DNA of 64,000 bases from Schlesneria sp. DSM 10557 (lineage in GTDB: Bacteria > Planctomycetota > Planctomycetia > Planctomycetales > Planctomycetaceae), in assembly GCF_041860085.1 (NCBI RefSeq), contig NZ_CP124747.1, positions 5,270,001 through 5,334,000 of the forward strand. Direction: 5' to 3'. Of the stretch, positions 27,482 through 35,151 are shown piece after piece; position 1 is the first letter of the stretch; the number at the start of each line of letters is the position of its first letter. A program made the position numbers and the translations under genes. The notes beneath the pieces were generated by a model. The model saw nothing but the letters and a program-made list of their open reading frames with translations, had not been told where the DNA came from and ran no database searches.

Positions 27482-27791
27482 GCTTCCGACTCCATTCCGA
27501 AATAAAAGGGGATCCATCCCGAGCCGCGCTGCCACTCACGGAATGAAGTAAGGTCATTCCAGAGAACGCTGTCACGCATGCGGTCAGGAGCGACTATCTT
27601 AACATTCCGTGAACAGAGCGGAATCGTACGCATAGCGGGAATCTCTGTGCAGCACGTCGATCCCCCCTTGCGATCCTTCGTTCAGGTCGGCCCTCCTCTG
27701 GAAACCGATCCTGAAACGCGTCAACGCACCACCCCTGCTCGATTTGTGGGTCATGGAGCAGGAGCGGCGTTGTCGGACAGTCGAGAGCGCG
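27482..27791. other. Intergenic, nothing recognised
   Basis: These 310 bases separate the TIGR03067 gene from the end of the DUF1501 gene, both on the minus strand. I see no convincing gene, terminator or repeat. A promoter for the TIGR03067 gene should lie here but cannot be placed. Confidence 0.4.
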
Positions 27792-29225
27792 TCACGCAAG
27801 GATGTCGTGAATGATCTCACCATGCACGTCGGTCAGACGGAAATCCCGACCTGCGTACTTGTAGGTCAGCTTCAGATGGTCGAGACCCAGCAGGTGTAGC
27901 ATCGTCGCGTGCAGGTCGTGCAGGTGGACTTTGTCTTCGACTGCATAATACCCGTAGTCATCGGTTTTGCCGTAACGGATCCCCGGTTTGACTCCGGCAC
28001 CCGCCAGCCACATCGTGTAACCCTGCGGGTTGTGGTCACGACCGTCGTCCCCCTGGGCGACAGGTGTCCGACCAAACTCGCCGCCCCACAGAATCAGGGT
28101 ATCCTCCAGCAGGCCGCGGGCTTTCAGATCGATCAGCAGAGCCGCGATGGGCTGGTCAACCTCCATCGCGTTCTTGGAGTGATCTGCCTTGAGATTGCCG
28201 TGCTGGTCCCACTTGTAGCTATGCGTGCATTGCACAAACCGGACCCCTCGTTCGATGAACCGGCGGGCCATCAGGCACTGGCGTCCAAAGTTACGGGTGG
28301 CCGGTTGATCAAGACCGTAAAGCTTTTGCGTCGCTTCTGTCTCGTCTCCGATGTCCTGAAGTTCCGGGGCCGCCGACTGCATGCGGAAAGCGAGTTCAAA
28401 GGACTCAATCCGGCTTTCCAGCACGTTGTCCGGCCCGGTCAGGGCGAGTTGGTCGGAGTTCATTTCGCGCAAGAGATCGAGTTCCATTCGTTGCAGATGC
28501 CGCGACTGCTTTTCGGCATTTTCGATGAACGGAATCTTGGCCTGGTCGGAGGGGATGCTCGCGTTTCCCAGCGGGGTCCCTGAGTAGATTGCCGGCAGGA
28601 AGGCCGAACTGTAGGCGTTCACCCCTCCGTGCGTCAGCGTGGGACACATCGTGATAAAGCCCGGCAGGTCCTGGTTCTCGGTTCCCAGTCCATACGTGAT
28701 CCACGAACCCATGCTGGGGCGGACAAAGGTGTCGCTGCCGGTATGCAGTTCCAGCAGTGCACCCCCATGCCGGGAGTTGGAACCGTGCATTCCGTTAATG
28801 ATGCACAGATCGTCGACCTGTTTGGCGACATGCGGAAAAATGTCGCTGACCCAGGCCCCGCTCTCGCCATACTGCTTGAACTGAAAGGGAGATTTCAGCA
28901 GGTTTCCCGTGGGTGCCGAAAAGACGCGTGGCTTGGAGAACGGCAGCGGCTTCCCGTGATCCCGTTCGAGCAGCGGTTTGTAGTCGAACGTATCGACCTG
29001 GGAAGGTCCTCCGTGCATGAACAGGAAAATGACCCGCTTTGCCTTGGGCTCGAACTGAGCCGGTTTGGCGGCCAGCGGACTGACTTTGGACCGGGCTGCG
29101 TCGGCACGGACTTCCTCCGAAGTCAGGCCGGCCAATGCCAGACTGCCAAAGCCCGCCGCGCTCATCTTGAGCAGATCACGACGATTGAACACAGGCGTAA
29201 ACGAGTAGCAGGGTTTTTGAGGCAT
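27792..29225 (-). CDS. DUF1501 protein paired with PSD1/DUF1553 protein
   Basis: This 477-residue protein is a DUF1501 member with an NRRDLLKMSAAGFGSLALAG twin-arginine leader (pieces NRRDLLK and GFGSLALAG), so it is likely exported folded with a bound metal. Landmarks include FLFMHGGPSQVDTFDYKP, INGMHGSNSRHGG, GGEFGRTPVAQ and GRDHNPQG. The fold resembles sulfatases and alkaline phosphatases. It starts 9 bp after the stop of the DUF1549/DUF1553 gene, the standard planctomycete pair, so the two are cotranscribed. The pair is widely suspected to take part in breakdown of complex polysaccharides or other polymers outside the cytoplasm, but no activity has been fixed. Confidence 0.95.
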   Translation of the reverse strand: MPQKPCYSFTPVFNRRDLLKMSAAGFGSLALAGLTSEEVRADAARSKVSPLAAKPAQFEPKAKRVIFLFMHGGPSQVDTFDYKPLLERDHGKPLPFSKPRVFSAPTGNLLKSPFQFKQYGESGAWVSDIFPHVAKQVDDLCIINGMHGSNSRHGGALLELHTGSDTFVRPSMGSWITYGLGTENQDLPGFITMCPTLTHGGVNAYSSAFLPAIYSGTPLGNASIPSDQAKIPFIENAEKQSRHLQRMELDLLREMNSDQLALTGPDNVLESRIESFELAFRMQSAAPELQDIGDETEATQKLYGLDQPATRNFGRQCLMARRFIERGVRFVQCTHSYKWDQHGNLKADHSKNAMEVDQPIAALLIDLKARGLLEDTLILWGGEFGRTPVAQGDDGRDHNPQGYTMWLAGAGVKPGIRYGKTDDYGYYAVEDKVHLHDLHATMLHLLGLDHLKLTYKYAGRDFRLTDVHGEIIHDILA

Positions 29226-29234
29226 TGGTTCCGA

Positions 29235-32200
29235 TTACTCCACGTAGACGAATTCGTTGGCCGACAGGACGGCGCGGCAGAGACTGACCCACGCCCGCGT
29301 TTCGGTCTCACTCTCGGAGACCCCTGCCTCCGCCAGCGAAGCCCGCAATCGCTGCAGGTAACTGGCGGCACGAGTGACTTCGGTTTCGGACGGATCGCGT
29401 CCATAAGCCCGCTGATACAACTCTTTCGTGCGCGCGGCATGATCAAGTTCACTATGCGCGAGCAGTTGCTGTGCGAGAGGTTGAACCTGATCGAGCACGA
29501 ACGCACTGTTCATCATAAAGAGTGCCTGTGGTGCGACGGTCGTCTGATCCCGCTGGCCTGCCAACGTGCTGGGGTCTGCAAAGTCAAACGCCGTAAAAAC
29601 TTCGTACAGAGCGGACCTGACGACGGGCAGGTAGATCGAACGACGATTGCTGTTGTAGAGCGCCGGATTCACGTTAGCGGTACTGGTGACGTAGTTGCGG
29701 TTAGGCGTCGTCAGCAGAGTACCACCCTGTCTTTCATCCAGTTGGCCGCTGAGGGCGAGCAGGGAATCCCGCAAGACCTCGACATCCATCCTCTGGCGAT
29801 GAAAACGCCACAGCAGCTTATTATCAGGATCAGCCAGCGCCGCGGCCGCATCATAGTCGGTGTTCTGTCGATAGGTCGATGTGGCGGTTAACGCCCGGTG
29901 AAAGGCTTTCAGACTCCAGTTGCGTGGACTGTCCTGCCCTGACGGATATGCGCCGGAAAACTCGCTCGCCAGCCAATCCAGCAGTTCGGGGTGACTCGGC
30001 CGTTCACCGAGACGGCCGAAGTTGTCGGGGGATCGGACGAGTCCCTGTCCGAAGTGCCATTGCCAGATCCGGTTGGTCATCACGCGCGACGTGAGCGGAT
30101 GCTGTGGACTGGTCAACCACTGCGCGAGTTCCAGCCGCCCACTCCCTTCCTGCAGTTCGTGCGTGGCAATTCCCAGTCGCGCCATGGAGTCGGTCAGAAT
30201 TTTGGGAAGTTGGCGCGGCACCTGGCGGCCCAGAGTCAAATGGCTGCCGCGAAGATGGATTTTCAGATTTTCGGGAGTACTGTCGACAACGGCCATCACC
30301 TCGGGGAACTTGGGGATGGCAGCCTCACGGCCTGCCAGTTCGGCTCGCTCCATCTTCAGTTTCTCCTGCGTTTCCGCGGAGAATGCGGCTTCGATGTCGG
30401 GCGGAGTGCGGAAGGGGCCTTCCGGGTTTGTCAGCAACTGATGGGCGGCATTCAGGACCGGGTCCTCAAGTGACTTCGATTCTGTCGCAGTCTCCCTTTT
30501 CTGGAGGTCGATCCATGCCGCTCGAGTTGCCTCGAAGAGCTGGTCATAACGCTGTGCGAGGTCAGCCAGCGACGTTGGCTGGCTCTCGCCCAGCAGTCGG
30601 GCGATCCCATTTTCGGGGGCGGAGGGGTCGACGGTGAGCTGGCCCGTTGTGACAAACTGGTTCCATGCGGTCAGGATCGACTGGGGATCAGCCTTTGCGA
30701 CTCTGATCGCCTCAGCCCATTGTTGCGTCAACGTCCCCAGGGGCTCGAATGTCTCACGTCCCCCTTCGCTGACGTCGGGTAAAAATGCGGGGGATTTGAG
30801 TTGTTCCGGTGCGACAGGGGTCAGCAGCAGCTTGTCGATGTGAGGGAAGAAATTGGGCTGTTCTAACCGGATCAGGTTCTTGCCGGCGTTCAGGGTGACA
30901 TAGCATTCCACGAACCAGGTCTGACTGTCCGGGGTCCACGACCCGGTCACCTTCGATGCCGCATTCTTCTTGACGAGTCGCTGATTGACGTACGTCTTTA
31001 CGGTACGCTCAGTGACCGCGGCGTAACGCAACTCGAACTGGTAAGTCCCTGCGGTTTCGACGTTGATGTCGTATTCGACGAAATTCGGAGTCTCTCCCCG
31101 GTTGACCAGGACCCCAATCTCTTTGCCGTAGGTCTCTTTATCCTTGATCACATTACCGCGATCGAAATCTTCTGCTTCGCGGAAAATTGCACCGGGAATT
31201 TGTTGCGGGTGCGGTTCGACTCCCCGTGGCTTGGCGGTGCTCAGTAACTCTGCAAGCTGCGTTTCACGGGTGGCGGCGAGCAGATACGAGCCCGACTGTT
31301 TTCTCGCGGATTCAATGGCCGCTGCTGTCGAATCACGCACAAGTTTCTCGACCGTCTCCTTCTGGACTTTGGCGAGCTGTTCCAGCGAATCCCGCTGCTG
31401 CAGTTCGAGGGGTGACGCCATGGGACGTTCGTGCCAGCGGGCCACGACGGTGAAGGTGTCCATCGTCTGCGTGCTCTTAAAGACACCCGCCAGACCGTAA
31501 TAGTCTTCGGTGGAGAGAGGATCGAATTTGTGGTCGTGACAGCGTGCACACCCCATTGTCAGCCCCATCACCGCCCGGGCGATGGTATCGACCTGTTCGT
31601 CGATGATGTCCATCTGCATTTTGACCGGGTCGTCTTCGGCGAGCATCTTCGGACCCAGGCACAGAAAGCCGGTCGCGATCAACCCGTCGAAGGCCTCGGG
31701 GGGGAGATGAGCTTCGGTCGAATTCGCATACGGTGAAGGAAGCAGGTCCCCGGCGATCTGTTCCGTCAGGAACCGATCGTACGGCTTGTCCTCTCGCATC
31801 GACTTCACCACGTAGTCCCGGTAGCGATAGGCGTTGGCGTAGGCCAGGTTCTCATCCATTCCGTTGGAGTCTGCATAGCGGGCAACGTCCAGCCAGCGTC
31901 GGCCCCAGCGTTCGCCATAGTGAGGAGAAGCGAGCAACCGGTCGACCAGTCTTTCCAGTGCATCCGGAGATTCGTCGCTGACAAAGTCGGCGACCTCGTG
32001 CGGTGTCGGCAGCAGGCCAATCAGATCGATCGTTAAACGGCGAACCAGTGTCCGCTTGCTCGCTTCAGGGGATGTCGGCAGCCCTTTGCTTTCGCGTTCT
32101 GCCAACAGGAAGTGATCGATGGGAGACCGGACCCAGGCATGATTCTGAACGGCGGGGGGCGAAACCCGTTGCACGGGCTGAAAAGCCCAGAATGCTTTTT

Positions 32201-32627
32201 GTTCGTCGGTGAATTCGGTGATGGTCGCTGCGGCAGGAGCGGGTGTGGCTGGCTTGGAATTCGGCCAGGGGAGGCCGCGACGGATCCAATCCGTCAGGAT
32301 GAGAATATCGGAATCGGGCAACTTTGACTTGGGGGGCATCTGGACCACGTTGCGGTAGCCGATGACGTCGACGAGGAGGGATTCTTCTGGTTTCCCGCTG
32401 ATCGCCGCAGGACCACTTTCACCCCCCTGAAGAATTTCTTCCCGAGAAGTCAGGCTGAGTCCCGCTTTGGGTTTGTCGCTACCGTGACATTCAATGCATT
32501 TCGCATGAAGCAGCGGGCGAACCCTGGTTTCAAAAAACGTCGCATCGGCCGCATCGTCGGCGACGGCCGAGTTGATCATTCCGATCCCGACAATCGCGGC
32601 CAGAAGACCCAAGCCCAGAAATCGCAT
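29235..32627 (-). CDS. Planctomycete cytochrome protein: PSCyt1, DUF1549, CBM-like insert, DUF1553
   Basis: This 1130-residue exported protein has, in order: a signal peptide; a PSCyt1 haem-c domain with CIECH in LLHAKCIECHGSDKPKAG; a DUF1549 (PSCyt2) domain with a second haem motif CARCH in MGCARCHDHKFDPL; an inserted beta-sandwich of about 120 residues (480-600) resembling CBM6/CBM35, from FREAEDFDRGN to HIDKLLL; and a DUF1553 (PSD1) domain with SHLTLGRQVPRQLP and MTNRIWQWHFGQGLVRSPDNFG-type sequence. I use the ATG at 32627 because GGGAG lies 6 bases upstream; the frame stays open far upstream but without family sequence. The DUF1501 gene follows after 9 bp. Two haems suggest electron transfer during oxidation of an external, possibly carbohydrate, substrate. 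Confidence 0.94.
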   Translation of the reverse strand: MRFLGLGLLAAIVGIGMINSAVADDAADATFFETRVRPLLHAKCIECHGSDKPKAGLSLTSREEILQGGESGPAAISGKPEESLLVDVIGYRNVVQMPPKSKLPDSDILILTDWIRRGLPWPNSKPATPAPAAATITEFTDEQKAFWAFQPVQRVSPPAVQNHAWVRSPIDHFLLAERESKGLPTSPEASKRTLVRRLTIDLIGLLPTPHEVADFVSDESPDALERLVDRLLASPHYGERWGRRWLDVARYADSNGMDENLAYANAYRYRDYVVKSMREDKPYDRFLTEQIAGDLLPSPYANSTEAHLPPEAFDGLIATGFLCLGPKMLAEDDPVKMQMDIIDEQVDTIARAVMGLTMGCARCHDHKFDPLSTEDYYGLAGVFKSTQTMDTFTVVARWHERPMASPLELQQRDSLEQLAKVQKETVEKLVRDSTAAAIESARKQSGSYLLAATRETQLAELLSTAKPRGVEPHPQQIPGAIFREAEDFDRGNVIKDKETYGKEIGVLVNRGETPNFVEYDINVETAGTYQFELRYAAVTERTVKTYVNQRLVKKNAASKVTGSWTPDSQTWFVECYVTLNAGKNLIRLEQPNFFPHIDKLLLTPVAPEQLKSPAFLPDVSEGGRETFEPLGTLTQQWAEAIRVAKADPQSILTAWNQFVTTGQLTVDPSAPENGIARLLGESQPTSLADLAQRYDQLFEATRAAWIDLQKRETATESKSLEDPVLNAAHQLLTNPEGPFRTPPDIEAAFSAETQEKLKMERAELAGREAAIPKFPEVMAVVDSTPENLKIHLRGSHLTLGRQVPRQLPKILTDSMARLGIATHELQEGSGRLELAQWLTSPQHPLTSRVMTNRIWQWHFGQGLVRSPDNFGRLGERPSHPELLDWLASEFSGAYPSGQDSPRNWSLKAFHRALTATSTYRQNTDYDAAAALADPDNKLLWRFHRQRMDVEVLRDSLLALSGQLDERQGGTLLTTPNRNYVTSTANVNPALYNSNRRSIYLPVVRSALYEVFTAFDFADPSTLAGQRDQTTVAPQALFMMNSAFVLDQVQPLAQQLLAHSELDHAARTKELYQRAYGRDPSETEVTRAASYLQRLRASLAEAGVSESETETRAWVSLCRAVLSANEFVYVE

Positions 32628-32975
32628 GACCACTCCCACCAGAAAGTTCAGACGCATCGAAATCTGTTTGATTGTACGCCTCTTTGGCGTTGTTCGGAAG
32701 TTTGATTCGGTGAAGTCGCGTAAGAAGGTGTTTTCCCTTTCCCGATCGGGAAGGTGTGTGTGGGCACGATGAGTGAGGGAGGTATCGGTTTGAGGGAATT
32801 TGGTGGTTAGAGGGGGCTGCTCGACAGAGGTCTCGTTTCGCACGGTTGGGGTGGCGTTTCCAGGGAACCGGCGATTCTCAGGCCTGCTGTTTCGGAATGA
32901 TGGCGTTGATGGCAGACTGGAGATGGTCAAGCGAGATACTCGAACCACGTTTGATTTCAGGAGTTGAGGGGCACC
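32628..32975. promoter_or_regulatory. Divergent promoter region with 14-bp palindrome
   Basis: This 348-bp gap separates the leftward DUF1549/DUF1553 gene from the rightward propeller gene and must hold both promoters. A perfect palindrome TTCCCGATCGGGAA lies at 32739-32752, about 110 bp upstream of the leftward start. It could be an operator. No gene is seen here. Confidence 0.4.
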
Positions 32976-34265
32976 ATGCGAAACCGTTGTCTGGCAGCGC
33001 GTCAACTTCGGATGAGACTGACATTGCACGCCTGTCTGTGGTCGACCTTGATCATGTGCGGTGGGACCGGCTCCCGTCACTTCGCCTGGGGTGCCGAGGA
33101 ACCGTCCAAGACAGCGGCGAGCCGCTTCTTTTTCACTTCTCAGGGGCGGACCGGACTTGCGACCTCGGATGGGACGGCGCTCACGTATCTTCGCTTCGAC
33201 GCACCGGGACAGGCGACCTGGCAACCCGGAGAGACGTTTCGGGATGGGCGGCGTGTGGTCATCCTGAGTATGGAGCCGCGCCGGGATGGGCCGGGGCGAC
33301 CGTTCGAAGAATACTACACTCAGACTCCGACGCACCTGTGGCAATATGATTTGATCACGGAATCCCTTGAGGAAATCTGTACCAAGGATCAACAGGCCCC
33401 CTTCCGCACGCCCGCGCTACTGCTCTCGGACGACCGATTATTGATTCAGGTGGTGAAGAATAAGGTCGGTCAGATCTACAGCGTCCGATTGGATGGGAGT
33501 GACCCGAAAGAATTTACCAAGGCCGGTGAGGGGCTGCCTTACGGGCTCAGCCTGAGCCCTGACGGGCAACGAGTGGCCTTTCATCTGGCCAGCCCCGAAG
33601 GATACCAGATCTGGACAAGCGACGTTGACGGAGGCAACCGCGTCCGCGTGGCGGCTCAGGCAGGACACCTTTATTTCGGGACACAGTGGTCACCGCAGGG
33701 GGACTGGGTCCTCTACGTCGATTGCCACTACCAAAGCGATCCCGGCCATGACTGGGCGGATGTCTGCATTGGTCGTCCGGATGGTTCGGAGCATCGCGTG
33801 CTGACCTCCGGGCAGTCGATGTGGTTCGCGGCGACGTATGGAAATGAGAAGGTCCGCGGCGGGGGATCGAATGTCCCTTCCTGGACACGTGACGGGCAGA
33901 TCCTGTTTCCCCGTCGGACGGCCGATGCAAAGGTTCCCTGGCAGTATCGGATCGGAAAGCCTGATCTGGACCACTTCAACCGGGATTTTCTGCCAGACCA
34001 GGCTCAAGGAGGAACCCAGATCTGCAAGCTCAACCCGCACGACGGTTCGATCACGGAACTGACGCCTGGTAAAGAATCGGTCTGGGATTTTCGAGCCAGT
34101 GAATCGCCCGATGGGCAACAGATCGTGTTCTGCCGCGCGGCAACGGGGGACGTTCCTTCCATCTGGGTGATGGACCGCGACGGCGCCAATCCGCGGCAGA
34201 TTACAAAGGGAATCGAGGACCTGGGCGCCGATCACCCTCGCTGGATTCCGTCACTTCGGCAGTGA
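32976..34265 (+). CDS. TolB-like beta-propeller protein, exported
   Basis: This 429-residue protein has an N-terminal signal-like segment and then repeated WD40/PD40-like blades of the TolB type: SPDGQRVAFHLAS, DVDGGNRVRVA, SPQGDWVLYVD, SPDGQQIVFCRA and DRDGANPRQIT. Such propellers bind other proteins or sugars; some oligogalacturonate lyases have a similar fold. I use the ATG at 32976, preceded by GGAG and GGGG; a TTG 12 bases upstream is less likely. The gene lies next to, and divergent from, the DUF1549/DUF1553-DUF1501 pair. Its last 65 bp overlap the end of the convergent Uma2-type gene. Confidence 0.82.
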   Translation: MRNRCLAARQLRMRLTLHACLWSTLIMCGGTGSRHFAWGAEEPSKTAASRFFFTSQGRTGLATSDGTALTYLRFDAPGQATWQPGETFRDGRRVVILSMEPRRDGPGRPFEEYYTQTPTHLWQYDLITESLEEICTKDQQAPFRTPALLLSDDRLLIQVVKNKVGQIYSVRLDGSDPKEFTKAGEGLPYGLSLSPDGQRVAFHLASPEGYQIWTSDVDGGNRVRVAAQAGHLYFGTQWSPQGDWVLYVDCHYQSDPGHDWADVCIGRPDGSEHRVLTSGQSMWFAATYGNEKVRGGGSNVPSWTRDGQILFPRRTADAKVPWQYRIGKPDLDHFNRDFLPDQAQGGTQICKLNPHDGSITELTPGKESVWDFRASESPDGQQIVFCRAATGDVPSIWVMDRDGANPRQITKGIEDLGADHPRWIPSLRQ

Positions 34266-34830
34266 AATTGACCCGGTCGTACACATCACCCAGGGGCAAG
34301 CCGACACCGATCGAGCGAAGCTCCGCGACCTGGTCGAGTCCAGAGACCGTGGTCAGCGTCCAGGTGTTGTCTTCATTCCGAAAGAACGTCTGGACCATCG
34401 GCTCGTCCTGGGAAACGAGCACATATTCTTGAAGAGTCGGGATCGTTCTGTAGTGGTCAAATTTCTTTCCCCGGTCGTAGGCCTCTGTACTTTTCGACAA
34501 GACCTCCAGCAACACCGTGGGATTCAGGGCAGTGTCCTCGCGGTCGTCGTCAAATGTCAGATCACCGCAGATGACGCTTGCGTCGGGGTAGGTGTAGAGG
34601 CCGGTGGGGCACATCATCCGGAGGTCGTTGTCGTACGTCACGCAGGGCTGACCCTTCAGACGGTTATTCAATAGACTCAGCAGGTTTGTCTTGATTCGAC
34701 TATGTCGGGCGGAACCTCCCGCCATCGCGAACATTTCGCCACGAAAGAATTCACTTCGAAACGGGGCCTGCCGCTCAATTTCCAAGTATTCGGAGGACGT
34801 CAGCATTCCGGATCGTTGAGGCAAACCCAT
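34201..34830 (-). CDS. Uma2-family (DUF820) PD-(D/E)XK nuclease-like protein
   Basis: This 209-residue protein matches the Uma2/DUF820 family, which has a restriction-endonuclease-like fold. It shows the N-terminal MLTSSEYLEIE region, a GEMFAMAGGSARH element, YPDASVICGD with the likely metal-binding Asp, and VLLEVLSKSTEAYDRGKKFDHYR, the most conserved motif. These genes are highly amplified in cyanobacteria and planctomycetes, and their role is unknown despite the nuclease fold. I choose the ATG at 34830; an upstream TTG would add 27 residues without family similarity. Its 3' end overlaps the propeller gene by 65 bp in opposite orientation. Confidence 0.9.
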   Translation of the reverse strand: MGLPQRSGMLTSSEYLEIERQAPFRSEFFRGEMFAMAGGSARHSRIKTNLLSLLNNRLKGQPCVTYDNDLRMMCPTGLYTYPDASVICGDLTFDDDREDTALNPTVLLEVLSKSTEAYDRGKKFDHYRTIPTLQEYVLVSQDEPMVQTFFRNEDNTWTLTTVSGLDQVAELRSIGVGLPLGDVYDRVNFTAEVTESSEGDRRPGPRFPL

Positions 34831-35151
34831 GTTGAATGACTCTAACTCAAACTCAATTGGAGGTGCGATGATTATGATATCTGTTGTTTGGCGCGGCGGC
34901 GATTCGTCCAAATTTCAGTAAAAAGAGCCATCCGGCAGTCCGTTGTCATGCCCTGTTAAAGCATGTCCGAGCGGGGCACAAACAACAGAACTTCTGGAAT
35001 TGTCATCAGCCGAGTTCCCAAATGCAATCTCCATCAACCTTGTGCTGGGTTGCGGTGAGTCTCTACAAATGCGTCACTCTCCCACAAGCAATTGCCGATA
35101 CATCGTTGAAGTCGCTCTGCTGATCCCCGTTCGTGCTTAAAGACCGCTGCC
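34831..35151. promoter_or_regulatory. Divergent intergenic region, Uma2 / glycolate-oxidase-type genes
   Basis: These 321 bases must hold promoters for the leftward Uma2 gene and the rightward GlcD-GlcE gene. I see no hairpin, operator-like palindrome or gene. The ribosome-binding site of the GlcD-GlcE gene is weak. Confidence 0.4.

Noticed and set aside
28629-29891. A 420-codon rightward open frame across the DUF1501/DUF1549 junction
   Set aside because: It lies antisense to two clear family genes and has no recognisable motif.
32658-33392. Upstream extension of the DUF1549/DUF1553 protein by about 245 residues
   Set aside because: The extension is rich in Arg, Pro and Thr without family similarity, whereas ATG 32627 has a good ribosome-binding site and a signal peptide.
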